A stretch of DNA of 64,000 nucleotides from Pseudoalteromonas arctica (GTDB taxonomy: Bacteria > Pseudomonadota > Gammaproteobacteria > Enterobacterales > Alteromonadaceae). The stretch is taken from contig NZ_JABBMT010000015.1 in assembly GCF_012927645.1 (NCBI RefSeq), positions 32,126 through 96,125 of the forward strand, written 5' to 3'. The notes beneath the pieces are model-generated. The model was not told the origin of the DNA and did not search any database. It saw nothing but the letters and a program-made list of their open reading frames with translations. Of the stretch, positions 1 through 9,712 are shown piece by piece. A program made the position numbers and the translations under genes. The first letter of the stretch is position 1; the number at the start of each line of letters is the position of its first letter.

Positions 1-743
1 GCGAATACTTCATCTTTACGAGCAAGTGTTACTGACCATAAGCCACTTGGATAAATAGGCTGTGGGAATGGTAGTGTTTGTAAGTCGTTAAAGCCTACAT
101 CTGTCATCGCATCGCGCATTTTAACTAGTAATGGCATATGCATAAGCGGTGATTCACTTTGTTGTACCATAATGCCACCAGAGCGTAGTGCATTTAAACA
201 GCTAGTGTAAAACGCATGGTTAAACAAACCTTCACCAGGACCGATTGGATCAGTGCCATCAACAATCACGATATCGATTGATTCTGCTGCTGCTTCACGC
301 ATGTATTTAATCCCGTCGTCAAACATTACTGTAGCGCGAGGGTCTTGGTTTGCTGCACATAACTCAGGGAAGTACTTGAGTGACATTTGCGTCACTACCT
401 CATCTATATCTATTTGTGTAACCGACTCAACGCTCGGGTGCTTGAGTACCTCACGTAAAGTACCGCAGTCACCACCACCAATAATAACTACATTTTTTGG
501 GTTTGGGTGCGCAAGTAATGCAGGGTGGCTGATCATTTCATGGTAAAAAAAATTTTCACGGCTAGTTACCATAGTACAACCGTCAATAATCATTAGATTA
601 CCGAAGTCTGTTGTTTCGTACATTTCGACTTTTTGAAAAGGCGATTGCTTTTCTTCTAACTTTTTGTTGATGCGCAGAGAAAACGCACTGCCGTCACGTT
701 CACTGATTTCGGTAAACCACTTACTTTGATCTAAATTTGCCAT
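1..743 (-). CDS. speE: Spermidine synthase SpeE (3' end beyond window)
   Basis: Transfers the aminopropyl group of decarboxylated S-adenosylmethionine to putrescine, giving spermidine in the cytoplasm. Translation from the ATG ending at 743 shows the family signature: a YHEM motif near residues 67-70, the glycine-rich cofactor loop GGGDCG at 89-94, acidic DIDE around 111-114 and VDGTDPIGP at 161-169, which carries the catalytic aspartate region. About 247 codons are present, so only the C-terminal few dozen residues of a roughly 285-residue protein are missing. It is divergent from speA, which makes the putrescine precursor agmatine, so the two genes form a polyamine locus. I am sure of the family. 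Confidence 0.93.
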   Translation of the reverse strand, partial: MANLDQSKWFTEISERDGSAFSLRINKKLEEKQSPFQKVEMYETTDFGNLMIIDGCTMVTSRENFFYHEMISHPALLAHPNPKNVVIIGGGDCGTLREVLKHPSVESVTQIDIDEVVTQMSLKYFPELCAANQDPRATVMFDDGIKYMREAAAESIDIVIVDGTDPIGPGEGLFNHAFYTSCLNALRSGGIMVQQSESPLMHMPLLVKMRDAMTDVGFNDLQTLPFPQPIYPSGLWSVTLARKDEVF

Positions 744-945
744 ATTGCTAGTTACACTTTTGAGTTGAGTATGAAAAAGGGGCAATTCTGCCAGTGCTTG
801 GCGTTTTGCTCAATGAAATTTTAACCAGTATAGCGAATATTTTATCCCAGCTTTGGTTTAAAGGTCATTTTTTGTTAGCGTAGGGAGTTATGACGTATTA
901 AAATGCGTGATTCCGCGAAACTTGTTAACTATAGAAGAATTTGCC

Positions 946-2823
946 ATGACTTGGGGTTTAGATACAGCACGCTCTACATATAACGTTGCTCATTGGAGTG
1001 ATGGTTACTTTGATATCAATAGCCAAGGTGAGCTGGTTGCTTTTCCTGATGGCGATCAAACTAAAGCCGCTATTTCATTAACCGAGTTAACGGAACAATT
1101 TAAAAAGCAGGGTTTAACGTTACCTGTATTAGTACGCTTTACCGATATCTTGCAAAACCGTGTAGATACTATGACCAGCGCATTTAGTAGCGCGCGCAAT
1201 ACCCGTGCCTACCAAGGTCAATATACTTGCGTATATCCGATCAAAGTAAACCAGCAACGTTCAGTAGTAAGTAAATTATTGGCGCACCCAAGCGGCTTAG
1301 TCGGCTTAGAAGCCGGTTCAAAACCTGAGTTAATGGCGATTTTAGGTGTGGCAGAACAACCTATCACTATCGTTTGTAATGGCTATAAAGACAGTGAGTT
1401 TTTACGTTTGGCATGTATTGGCCAAGCGATGGGCCACAAAGTTAAAATTGTAGTTGAAAAGCTAACTGAATTAACAACCTTATTAGCTGAAATTGAAGAT
1501 TTAGGCATCGAGCCTGCCATTGGTATTCGCATCCGCTTAAACTCAGTGGGTAAAGGAAAGTGGCAAAATACCGGTGGCGAAAAAGGTAAATTTGGCTTAA
1601 CAGCTGGGCAAGTATTAACGGCCGTCGATGTACTCAAAAAACACAATAAGCTGCATTTAATGCAAATGGTGCATTTTCATATAGGCTCACAAATTGCCAA
1701 TATTCGCGATATTCACCGTGCTTTACGTGAGTGTTCACGCCATTTTGCAGAGTTAAGCCAGCTAGGTGTGCCATTAAGTACCGTTGATGTAGGTGGTGGT
1801 TTAGGCGTTGATTACGAAGGTTCTGGCTCGCGCAGTGCCTGTTCAATGAACTACACAGTCGAAGAGTATGCCCGTAATGTGGTGAATGCGTTCGCAGAGG
1901 TGTGCGAACAGCATGACTTATCGCATCCGGCTATTATTACTGAATCAGGCCGTGCATTAACTGCTCACCACGCAGTGCTGATCACCGATGTGATTGATGT
2001 TGAGCAGGCGCCAAATCACAGCAACCCAAGTGCGCCTGAGCCAAATAGTGCATTAGTGTTAGATGAAATGTGGCAATGTTTACAGCGTTTAAACCCACGT
2101 ATGGCATTAGAAATCTACCATGATGCAATGCATTTATTTAGTGAAGCGCATGATCAATACGTACATGGTTTGGTCAGCATATTGGAGTGGGCGAAAATAG
2201 AGCAGCTATATTTTACTATTTTGCACCGCGTGCGCGCGTCATTGAGCAATGCGCGTGCTCACCGTGAAGTACTGGATGATTTAAACGAAAAATTAGCCGA
2301 CAAACTATTTGTGAATTTTTCATTGTTTCAGTCATTGCCAGATGTCTGGGGGATCCAGCAATTATTCCCGGTAATGCCGATTGAAAATCTTGCTAAGCCC
2401 TTAACACAACGTGCTATCATTCAAGATATTACCTGTGATTCAGATGGGCAAATTCGTGAATATGTTGAGGGGGCAGGGATCGAAACAAGCTTACCTATTC
2501 CACAATATATACCTGGCCAACAATACCACATCGCGATGTTTATGGTGGGAGCTTACCAAGAGATTTTGGGTGATCTACATAACTTATTTGGTGATACTGA
2601 TTCAGTTCATGTAGAGCTCACCGAACAAGGTTATCAACTAACCAATGCGATCAAGGGTGATAGCGTTAAGGATGTATTAAAGTTTGTTGATTATGATGGC
2701 GATATTTTCTCGGATAACTTTGCTACCACAGTACAACAACTCGACATTAGTGACTCTATTAAGCAGCAGTATTTAGCTGAGCTAAATGCGGGTCTTGAAG
2801 GGTATACATATTTTGAAGATTGA
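946..2823 (+). CDS. speA: Biosynthetic arginine decarboxylase SpeA
   Basis: PLP-dependent decarboxylation of arginine to agmatine, the first step of the arginine route to putrescine. The product is 625 residues, the usual SpeA size, and aligns by eye with E. coli SpeA throughout. The PLP lysine lies in YPIKVNQ near residue 100. VHFHIGSQ, DVGGGLGVDYEG, ITESGRA and the C-terminal ITCDSDG and MVGAYQEILG blocks are all present. I chose the ATG at 946 because GAAGA lies 7-8 bases upstream; an in-frame GTG at 907 would add 13 residues without a ribosome site. Its substrate pathway links to the divergent speE. Confidence 0.95.
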   Translation: MTWGLDTARSTYNVAHWSDGYFDINSQGELVAFPDGDQTKAAISLTELTEQFKKQGLTLPVLVRFTDILQNRVDTMTSAFSSARNTRAYQGQYTCVYPIKVNQQRSVVSKLLAHPSGLVGLEAGSKPELMAILGVAEQPITIVCNGYKDSEFLRLACIGQAMGHKVKIVVEKLTELTTLLAEIEDLGIEPAIGIRIRLNSVGKGKWQNTGGEKGKFGLTAGQVLTAVDVLKKHNKLHLMQMVHFHIGSQIANIRDIHRALRECSRHFAELSQLGVPLSTVDVGGGLGVDYEGSGSRSACSMNYTVEEYARNVVNAFAEVCEQHDLSHPAIITESGRALTAHHAVLITDVIDVEQAPNHSNPSAPEPNSALVLDEMWQCLQRLNPRMALEIYHDAMHLFSEAHDQYVHGLVSILEWAKIEQLYFTILHRVRASLSNARAHREVLDDLNEKLADKLFVNFSLFQSLPDVWGIQQLFPVMPIENLAKPLTQRAIIQDITCDSDGQIREYVEGAGIETSLPIPQYIPGQQYHIAMFMVGAYQEILGDLHNLFGDTDSVHVELTEQGYQLTNAIKGDSVKDVLKFVDYDGDIFSDNFATTVQQLDISDSIKQQYLAELNAGLEGYTYFED

Positions 2824-2859
2824 TTGCCAAACAGTTTTAATGAAAGGAATTAAGTAGTT

Positions 2860-3735
2860 ATGTCTTGGATCCGTTGTGTTTTTAGTATTTTCTTTTACAC
2901 CATAAATACACTAATTTGGTTTGTTCCCATATTTATTTGTGGTCTAATTAAACTTATCCCTATCAAACCGTTACAAAAGTTAATGAGTTGGACGGCTAAG
3001 CAATGCGCTTCTATTTGGGTTACGTTTAATACGTTAAATCAAAAGTTATTAACACCTACCAAGCTAAGTGTAACCGGCCTTGAAGAGCTCAAACTAAAAG
3101 ATTGGTACTTAGTGATTGCCAATCACCAGAGTTGGGTGGACATTTTAGTTTTACAGCGTGTGTTTAATCGTAAAATTCCATTTTTAAACTTTTTTTTGAA
3201 AAAAGAATTGATATACATTCCTATTTTGGGTTTGTGTTGGTGGGCGCTCGACTTCCCTTTTATGACTCGTACCAGTAAAAGCCAATTAAAAAAGAATCCT
3301 AAATTACGTGGTAAAGATTTAGAAACAACCCGTAAAGCCTGTGAAAAGTTTAAAGAAATGCCAGTTAGCATTGTTAACTTTGTTGAAGGCACCCGTTTTA
3401 CGCCGCAAAAACATGCACGTCAAAATAGCTCGTTTCCTCATTTACTTAAACCTAAAGCGGGTGGAGTGGCGTTTGTGATGCAAGCGATGGGTGAGCAAAT
3501 CTCTAAAGTGGTAAATGTCACTATTCAGTATCCTGATGGCATTCCTACTTTTATAGATTTTGCCTGTGGGCGAGTAAAACAAATTAATATTCATGTAGAA
3601 GTGATGCCGGTAAGTCAAGAGTTGATAGGTGATTACACCGGGGATTCAGAATTTAGAGTACGCTTTCAATCAGAATTAAACCGCTTATGGCAAGAGAAAG
3701 AACAACAGCTTAGTGAGTTTGAGCAAAAAAATTAA
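2860..3735 (+). CDS. YihG-type 1-acylglycerol-3-phosphate acyltransferase
   Basis: Membrane acyltransferase of the PlsC superfamily, expected to acylate lysophosphatidic acid or a related lysophospholipid at the inner membrane. It has an N-terminal hydrophobic segment (about residues 8-33), the catalytic HX4D motif in NHQSWVD at 88-94, and the glycerol-phosphate binding EGTR block at 176-179. Length (291 residues) and the run of residues around these motifs resemble E. coli YihG more than housekeeping PlsC. It lies 36 bases after speA with an AAAGGAA ribosome site, so it may be cotranscribed with it. The exact acyl donor and acceptor cannot be read from sequence. Confidence 0.88.
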   Translation: MSWIRCVFSIFFYTINTLIWFVPIFICGLIKLIPIKPLQKLMSWTAKQCASIWVTFNTLNQKLLTPTKLSVTGLEELKLKDWYLVIANHQSWVDILVLQRVFNRKIPFLNFFLKKELIYIPILGLCWWALDFPFMTRTSKSQLKKNPKLRGKDLETTRKACEKFKEMPVSIVNFVEGTRFTPQKHARQNSSFPHLLKPKAGGVAFVMQAMGEQISKVVNVTIQYPDGIPTFIDFACGRVKQINIHVEVMPVSQELIGDYTGDSEFRVRFQSELNRLWQEKEQQLSEFEQKN

Positions 3736-3882
3736 GTCATAATCGCAGCTATCAACAGGTAGCAGCCCAAATCAGTACTGTTAAGCTTGTATAGGTTTTG
3801 GGTCTGTTACAGTGTTAAGCAATAATCAATATAGCTAAAATGACTGTTATTGAGCCTTTCGCAGCAAGGAATTAGAATTACC

Positions 3883-5142
3883 ATGACGACTCCAACTCAT
3901 TTACAGCAGCTTGTGCAGCCTTGGTTTCAGGGCATGCCAGACACAGCATTATTCAGTTCACTTACAGCCACTGCAATTGGTGTGTTCTCGCTGCTAGTGG
4001 TGTATTTATTTACCCGCCGTTTAATGCTACCGGGCATTCAAAAGGTGGTGACTAAACTATCCCCTGAGCGAATTGGGCTATTGGCGCCTATGCTGACAAA
4101 ACTTAACCGTCGTTTTGCCGGAATGTTGTGCTGTGTATTATTCCTAGCAACATTTGATAGTGTTTATCCAGTTACTGAATTTGTTGCCGAAGTGCTGAAG
4201 ACGATTGGCCAAACTTTATTAATAATTCATATTGGCTTTATCATCAGCAGCATAGTAAGTATTGCGGGTGGCATTTATAACCAACTAGAGTTTGCTCGCG
4301 AGGTGCCGATCCAAGGGCTGATCCAAGTAGTAAAACTTATTACCTTTATGATTTGTGTGATTTTGATTGTCAGTATCGTACTGGAAAAATCGCCAACCTA
4401 TATTCTTTCAGGCTTTGGGGCAATCGCTGCGGTGACTTTGTTAGTATTCAAAGACACTATATTAGGCTTTGTAGCCAGTATCCAAATTGCAGCGAATCGT
4501 TTAGTAACCTATGGTGATTGGATCCAAGTAGATAACTATGGGGCTGATGGCGAGGTAATTGACCTTGGGTTAAATACCGTAAAAGTACGAAACTGGGATA
4601 ACACTATCACGACTATCCCCACTTATATGCTGGTGGCTGGCTCATTTAAAAACTGGCGTGGTATGCAAGAATCTGGAGGTCGTAGGATCAAGCGCTCACT
4701 CAATATAGATATGAATAGCATTCGTTTAGCTGATGACGAGTTGACTAAAACGATTTCTCAAACTATCGCGTTAAAAGAATATATTAAGATGAATACTTTA
4801 CCTGATCCGGTATCAAATTTAGGGTTATTTCGTCGTTATGCTGAAGGGTATTTAAAGCAGCATAGTAAAATAAACACGTCACTGACATTAATGGTACGGG
4901 AGTTACAACCGCTAAATCATGGCTTACCGATAGAGTTTTATTGTTTTAGTGAAGATAAGCGCTGGATATCATATGAACATCTGCAAGCAGAGATCATGGA
5001 TCATCTGCTTGCGGTATTACCTATTTTTGACCTACGGGCTTATCAAAGTGTCTCGGGGCAATTTAGTCCTGCAGCAATAACCCCTACCGCTAGTAAGCCT
5101 ACCATTAAAGTGGCAAATAATACTGAAGTAGGCCAAGACTAA
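3883..5142 (+). CDS. YbdG-type MscS family mechanosensitive channel
   Basis: Inner-membrane channel of the small-conductance mechanosensitive family, which releases solutes during hypo-osmotic shock. The 419-residue product has about five hydrophobic segments in its first 190 residues, then a glycine/alanine-rich pore helix and the MscS beta domain with GDWIQV, GLNTVKVRNWDNT and a SFKNWRGM-GGRRIKRS stretch. These match E. coli YbdG (MscM) closely. Start ATG 3883 is preceded by AAGGA at 3866-3870; the earlier in-frame TTG at 3850 has no ribosome site. Its last 38 bases overlap the convergent chromate transporter gene. Confidence 0.9.
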   Translation: MTTPTHLQQLVQPWFQGMPDTALFSSLTATAIGVFSLLVVYLFTRRLMLPGIQKVVTKLSPERIGLLAPMLTKLNRRFAGMLCCVLFLATFDSVYPVTEFVAEVLKTIGQTLLIIHIGFIISSIVSIAGGIYNQLEFAREVPIQGLIQVVKLITFMICVILIVSIVLEKSPTYILSGFGAIAAVTLLVFKDTILGFVASIQIAANRLVTYGDWIQVDNYGADGEVIDLGLNTVKVRNWDNTITTIPTYMLVAGSFKNWRGMQESGGRRIKRSLNIDMNSIRLADDELTKTISQTIALKEYIKMNTLPDPVSNLGLFRRYAEGYLKQHSKINTSLTLMVRELQPLNHGLPIEFYCFSEDKRWISYEHLQAEIMDHLLAVLPIFDLRAYQSVSGQFSPAAITPTASKPTIKVANNTEVGQD

Positions 5143-6253
5143 CAAATACGATTAATAGCCACCAAATCGGTGGTTTTGCTAATCTTAGCCATGCAAAAGC
5201 TGCAACAACAATTACAATATGCCAAATGTTGTGAACTGCGGATGTCCAAATTGGTGAATACAATGCAGCCGCTAAAAAACCCACCACAGCCGCATTAAGC
5301 GCGGCAATACAGCTGGCAAAGCGAGGGCGTTCAGCTAATTGTAGCCAGCTTTTTTGAAATGCTAACATCAATAAAAAACCAGGAGTAAAAATCAGTAAGG
5401 TTGCAATCACCGCACCAACAAGCGGCTGCTCGCTATTAAGCTCGGCACCTAAATAACTAGCAATGGTGAACATTGGCCCAGGCACCGCTTGTGCGCTAGC
5501 GTAAGCTGATAAAAACTGCTCAGTGTTTAAACTTGGTAGGCCAGCTTGAAGTATCGGCAATACCACATGACCGCCGCCAAAAACCATAGCCCCAGCTTGA
5601 TAAAAGGGTGTAAAACCTGCAAATTGAGAACCTAGTGGGACAAAGCTCACTAGCAATAAGAGTGCAAATAGAATGAGTGCAGGCCAGTTAACTGTGCGCT
5701 GTTTAGTTGCTGTTTGATTACTTTGAGCGAGATTAAGCAATGGCCATATTGCACCAATAGCAGCGGCTGCTAATAGAACCAGTATTTGACTGCTCAGGCT
5801 CGGTAGTAAGATCAGCACTAAGGTACTTAACACAGCGAGCGCTTTGAGTACCCAGCTAGTGCAAAAGCTTTTTGCCATACTCAGCGTAGCATCGGCCACA
5901 ATTACTACGGCAAATAGCTTTAAACCAGCAACTATTGCAAAGTAAATAGCATCAAATTGGTGGGCGCTAATGGCGAGTAACGCCATGATTAAAAACGAAG
6001 GCAATGTAAAGCCAACAAATGCTGTAATACCGCCTAATACGCCCGCTCGCTCCACACCAATAGCAAAACCCACTTGGCTAGACCCAGGTCCAGGCAGAGC
6101 CTGACTAAGACTGATTAGTTGCGCATAACGCTGAGCATTGAGCCATTGCAAGTTATCAACAAAGTGACGTTTAAAATAACCTAGATGTGCCGCAGGCCCG
6201 CCAAAGCTCATGCAACCAAGCAGAAAAAACTGTTTAAAAATAACAAACAACAT
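5105..6253 (-). CDS. Chromate transporter, ChrA family
   Basis: Integral membrane protein of the CHR family, whose studied members export chromate from the cytoplasm by proton-driven exchange. The 382-residue length fits a two-domain CHR protein. Each half opens with a glycine-rich signature (MSFGGPAAHLGYF near residue 15 and GAMVFGGGHVVLPIL near 220) followed by a QALPGPGSS or QAVPGPM loop. About ten hydrophobic segments can be drawn. The 3' end overlaps the convergent channel gene by 38 bases. Chromate as substrate is inferred from the family; no regulator such as ChrB lies beside it. I see no strong ribosome site before the start. Confidence 0.88.
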   Translation of the reverse strand: MLFVIFKQFFLLGCMSFGGPAAHLGYFKRHFVDNLQWLNAQRYAQLISLSQALPGPGSSQVGFAIGVERAGVLGGITAFVGFTLPSFLIMALLAISAHQFDAIYFAIVAGLKLFAVVIVADATLSMAKSFCTSWVLKALAVLSTLVLILLPSLSSQILVLLAAAAIGAIWPLLNLAQSNQTATKQRTVNWPALILFALLLLVSFVPLGSQFAGFTPFYQAGAMVFGGGHVVLPILQAGLPSLNTEQFLSAYASAQAVPGPMFTIASYLGAELNSEQPLVGAVIATLLIFTPGFLLMLAFQKSWLQLAERPRFASCIAALNAAVVGFLAAALYSPIWTSAVHNIWHIVIVVAAFAWLRLAKPPIWWLLIVFVSLGLLQYYLPL

Positions 6254-6471
6254 AAACTTATCGCTCTTAATATTGAGATTATCATATTATGACAAATTTT
6301 CGTTACATTTAGATGGTTTATCATGATTGTATCTCAACACAAATAAAGTCATGGCTAAATAATGACTCTTTAGAATTAGACGCTGAGCTTTTAACATCTT
6401 CTTCATATTTTGTTCATTGCGATTTTTGCATACTAGATGTTAATGAAAGCAATAATAACCAAGGAGATATT

Positions 6472-7104
6472 ATGACTTTAACCAAACCATTACTAACGGC
6501 AACAATTGTTGGGCTATTACTAATGGGTTGTGAAACCACCAATACAGGTATGGGCGCTGGCATTGGTGCAGCTACAGGAGCAGTACTTGGTAAAGCTACG
6601 GGAGATCATGATGATAAACGTATCTTCATTGGTGCTGCTATTGGTGCGTTAGCTGGCGCAGCTGTTGGTGATTACATGGATAAGCAAGAGGCCGCTTTTC
6701 GAGATGAGCTAGCAGGCTCAGGTGTTGAGGTTGTACGTGAAGGCGATAACCTGCGTTTAGTGATACCATCAAATATTACTTTTGCGACTGATCAATCATA
6801 CATCTCATCGGGTTTTCATAATACCCTTGATGCCATTGCTACCGTAATGAATAAATATGAAAAAACGTATTTAAGTATTGAAGGCCATACCGATAGTACC
6901 GGTAAAGATAGCTACAACATGACGTTATCACAGCAGCGTGCGCAGAGCGTGAAAGGTTACTTAGTGAATCAGCAAATACTAGCTGGGCGTATTAGCACGC
7001 GTGGTTATGGCGAACATCGCCCAATTGCCAGCAATGACAGCGCCAACGGTCGCGCGCAAAACCGCCGCGTGGAAATTCAAATTGTACCAAATACTAAAGG
7101 TTAA
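6472..7104 (+). CDS. OmpA-domain outer-membrane lipoprotein (YiaD-like)
   Basis: Predicted lipoprotein that tethers the outer membrane to peptidoglycan. The 210-residue product starts with a lipoprotein signal ending LLLMGC, so the lipidated cysteine would be residue 20. A glycine-zipper segment follows (about 25-75: repeated GAxxGA). The C-terminal OmpA-like peptidoglycan-binding domain (about 95-205) contains IEGHTDSTG, LSQQRAQSV, RGYGEHRPIASN and NRRVEI. It resembles E. coli YiaD. The start is fixed by AAGGAGAT at 6461-6468; an open frame running up from 6313 lacks a ribosome site and would bury the signal peptide. Confidence 0.93.
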   Translation: MTLTKPLLTATIVGLLLMGCETTNTGMGAGIGAATGAVLGKATGDHDDKRIFIGAAIGALAGAAVGDYMDKQEAAFRDELAGSGVEVVREGDNLRLVIPSNITFATDQSYISSGFHNTLDAIATVMNKYEKTYLSIEGHTDSTGKDSYNMTLSQQRAQSVKGYLVNQQILAGRISTRGYGEHRPIASNDSANGRAQNRRVEIQIVPNTKG

Positions 7105-7110
7105 TGTTTT

Positions 7111-7155
7111 ATCTCAATCATTTGCTACCTAAGCAAATGATTGAGATTATTTACC
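7111..7155. terminator. Bidirectional terminator between convergent genes
   Basis: A perfect 15-base inverted repeat (7111-7125 and 7133-7147) with a 7-base loop sits between the stop codons of the convergent lipoprotein and ABC genes. TTTT precedes the left arm and TATTT follows the right arm, so it could act in both directions. Confidence 0.85.
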
Positions 7156-7158
7156 GCT

Positions 7159-8940
7159 TCAATCCTTATTAAACTGCAGCTCACATAATTTTTGATAAAG
7201 CGGATTACTCGCTAGCAATTGTTGATGAGTACCTGTTGCGATTATCTCTCCGTGCTCCATTACCACTATCATATCAGCATGTTTTACTGTGGCGAGGCGA
7301 TGGGCAATAATTAGCGTAGTACGGTTTTGCATTAAATGTTCAAGCGCGGCTTGTACATGATGCTCACTTTGCGCATCTAAAGCGCTGGTTGCTTCATCGA
7401 GTAACAGTATTTCAGGGTCTTTTAATATCGCTCTTGCTAATACAATTCGTTGTTTTTGGCCGCCTGATAAGCGCACCCCTTGCTCACCTAAAAAGCTCTC
7501 GTAGCCGTTAGGTAATTGTGCAATAAATTCATCCGCGTGAGCATGCTTAGCGGCTGCAAATACTTGTTCATCGCTGGCATCGGGGTTGCCGTAGCGAATG
7601 TTGTGCATTACATCAGAGCTAAACAGGATTGGGTTTTGTGCCACCATACCCATACTATTACGTAATTTATTAAGTGATAGATCTTTGATGTTAATACTAT
7701 GAAACTTAATATCGCCGGTGGCTGGGTCATAAAAGCGCTGTAGTAATTCAAATAAGGTGGTTTTACCTGCACCAGAGGGGCCTACAATTGCCACTGTTTG
7801 CCCTTGCTTAATGGTTAGTGATACATCTTTAAGCGCACTTACATCAGGGCGAGACGGGTAATTAAAGGTAATATTACTGAGTTCAATAGCAGCAGCATCA
7901 GTGTTGCTTTGTAACTTTTCATCAAGCGGCTGGGCAGGGTTAACTATTTCGCTTTTAACGGCTAATAACTCTAGTAGTCTTGCAGCCGCACCCGCCGCGC
8001 GTTGCAGCTCGCCATACACTTCGGCAACAGTTGCCACTGACATTGCCACCATAATAGCGTAAAACACAAAGGCTCCGAGTTCACCACCACTCATAGTCCC
8101 TGCGAGTACATCACTACCACCAACCCACAGCATCACGCTAATGGCACTAAAGGTTAAAAATATCACTGCGGCAATTAAAAATGAGCGTTGCTTTATACGA
8201 CTTTTAGCAACCTTAAAGGCTTTTTCTGTCTCAAGTGCAAAGGCCTGTTGCTCACGGTGTTCATGGCTATAACTTTGTACCACTTTAATATTTTGAATGA
8301 TCTCTCCTGCATAAGTGCTGATATCGGCAATCGCGTCTTGGCTGGAACTGGCAAGCTTGCGTACTTTTTTACCAAAAACCATCATTGGCACGAGCACCAA
8401 AGGTACACAAGCAACCACCACTAATGTGAGTTTTAAATTTGTGAACAATAACATAGCTAAACCACCAATCAACATCAGTGCGCTGCGCAGTGCCATTGAA
8501 AATGACGAACCAATAATTGATTGCAGCAAGGTGGTATCAGTGGTTAAGCGCGACATGAGCTCGCCGCTGCGGTTTTCTTCAAAGTAACTCGGGTGCAGGG
8601 TGACTATGCGATCAAATACCGCTTTACGAATATCATTACTGACTCGCTCACCAATCCACGACATTAAATAAAAACGGCTGAATGTTCCTACCGCTAATAA
8701 ACTGATCAGCCCTATCAGGACTAGCACCGCTTGTTTTAATTGCGCTTGGGATCCGGCAATAAAGCCATGATCGATGACAAACTTAACCCCTTGGCCTAGC
8801 GATAAATTAACTCCAGCGGTGACAAGTAGCGCCACAAGCGCCGAAAATACCACCCATTTATAGGGTTTAATAAACTGAAAAATCGGAATTAAACTACTAA
8901 AAGCAGCTTTGTCTTTTGGCTCGGCTTTACTGGTGCTCAT
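7159..8940 (-). CDS. ABC exporter, fused permease and ATPase (MsbA/BmrA type)
   Basis: Half-transporter of 593 residues that would act as a homodimer in the inner membrane, exporting a lipid or hydrophobic compound. The N-terminal part (about 1-320) is a six-helix type I exporter domain with the coupling stretch SYFEENRSGELMSRL. The C-terminal ATPase has Walker A GPSGAGKTT near 383-391, signature RLSGGQKQR near 490, Walker B ILLLDEATSALD and the switch histidine in IIAHRLAT. No membrane-fusion protein or outer-membrane partner is adjacent, so substrate and direction are inferred from domain layout only. It ends at the shared hairpin terminator. Confidence 0.9.
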   Translation of the reverse strand: MSTSKAEPKDKAAFSSLIPIFQFIKPYKWVVFSALVALLVTAGVNLSLGQGVKFVIDHGFIAGSQAQLKQAVLVLIGLISLLAVGTFSRFYLMSWIGERVSNDIRKAVFDRIVTLHPSYFEENRSGELMSRLTTDTTLLQSIIGSSFSMALRSALMLIGGLAMLLFTNLKLTLVVVACVPLVLVPMMVFGKKVRKLASSSQDAIADISTYAGEIIQNIKVVQSYSHEHREQQAFALETEKAFKVAKSRIKQRSFLIAAVIFLTFSAISVMLWVGGSDVLAGTMSGGELGAFVFYAIMVAMSVATVAEVYGELQRAAGAAARLLELLAVKSEIVNPAQPLDEKLQSNTDAAAIELSNITFNYPSRPDVSALKDVSLTIKQGQTVAIVGPSGAGKTTLFELLQRFYDPATGDIKFHSINIKDLSLNKLRNSMGMVAQNPILFSSDVMHNIRYGNPDASDEQVFAAAKHAHADEFIAQLPNGYESFLGEQGVRLSGGQKQRIVLARAILKDPEILLLDEATSALDAQSEHHVQAALEHLMQNRTTLIIAHRLATVKHADMIVVMEHGEIIATGTHQQLLASNPLYQKLCELQFNKD

Positions 8941-9028
8941 GCTGGATTCTTTTTGTGCAATAGGGTATAGATATGGTTACTTAAATTGTAATTTCAATAA
9001 CTAACTTAATAACAACTAAGGGACTAAC

Positions 9029-9427
9029 ATGGCAACTCATAAAGTAACCGGTGAATTTAACGTTAAACTCAACCCCATTGAAGGCTATGCAAAAGGCATT
9101 GATGGTGTAAATTTAGGTCGCATGTCGATTGATAAAACCTTTACAGGCGAGCTTGATGCGACCAGCACTGGCGAAATGCTCAGCGCTATGACTACCACCC
9201 AAGGCAGTGCAGGCTATGTTGCTATTGAGCAAGTGGTTGGCACACTTGCAGGTAAGCAAGGCAGCTTTGTATTGCAGCATTTTGGCACTATGGATAAAGG
9301 CCAAGATTCATTAATTTTAAATGTGGTGCCAGATTCTGGTAGTCATGAACTTACGGGTCTTAGTGGTAAAATGGCAATTCGTATTGAGGCTGGTATACAT
9401 TTTTATGATTTTGAATATCAGATTTAG
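9029..9427 (+). CDS. DUF3224 domain protein
   Basis: Small cytoplasmic protein (132 residues) of the DUF3224 family, whose fold is a beta-barrel related to the allene-oxide-cyclase barrel; no biochemical role is established. Visible family features are the regularly spaced beta-strand pattern, a DKTFTGELDATSTGEM segment near residues 35-50, a central glycine-rich AGYVAIEQVVGTLAGKQGSF stretch, and a C-terminal ELTGLSGKMAIRI block. No signal peptide or membrane segment. The ATG at 9029 follows AACTAAGGGAC. It is divergent from the ABC exporter and about 470 bases before the next intact gene. Confidence 0.78.
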   Translation: MATHKVTGEFNVKLNPIEGYAKGIDGVNLGRMSIDKTFTGELDATSTGEMLSAMTTTQGSAGYVAIEQVVGTLAGKQGSFVLQHFGTMDKGQDSLILNVVPDSGSHELTGLSGKMAIRIEAGIHFYDFEYQI

Positions 9428-9479
9428 ATGACGCTTTCACTGTGGTATTGAATCATAAATTCCTGGCAGTATGAAAAAT

Positions 9480-9712
9480 GGTATGCTGGTCGCTGTTAGT
9501 GATGGAGTAGGCGTTGGCTTTTATGCGTGGCATCCTTGCTTGGTCTTGGCGCACTGATGTTACAGTCTCCCCACTGTGTATCAAGTGTTAGTTTGCTTAG
9601 GAGCTGCGCATTTAGTATATGTGGATCTTAAACCTTATTAGCAAAACCAAGCGCTGATGAGCTACAGGTTGCCATTAAAAATAACCGATGTAGGATCGTG
9701 AAATTAATATAG
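9480..9712 (+). pseudogene. Decayed LysE/RhtB-type amino-acid exporter fragment
   Basis: Within the 470-base gap after the DUF3224 gene, two frames recall a LysE-family translocator. The frame from 9570 gives PTVYQVLVCLGAAHLVY and then stops at 9639. The frame from 9641 continues AKPSADELQVAIKNN, the usual next stretch after the third helix, and stops at 9710. The upstream part (9490-9560) is broken in every frame. This is a remnant with at least one frameshift and several stops, not an expressed gene. The family assignment rests on a short match seen by eye. Confidence 0.5.

Noticed and set aside
253..546. 97-residue plus-strand frame inside speE
   Set aside because: Antisense shadow of the speE gene, low-complexity Ser/Thr-rich composition, no ribosome site.
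6313..6471. Extended N-terminus of the OmpA-like lipoprotein
   Set aside because: It would bury the lipoprotein signal; AAGGAGAT directly precedes the ATG at 6472.
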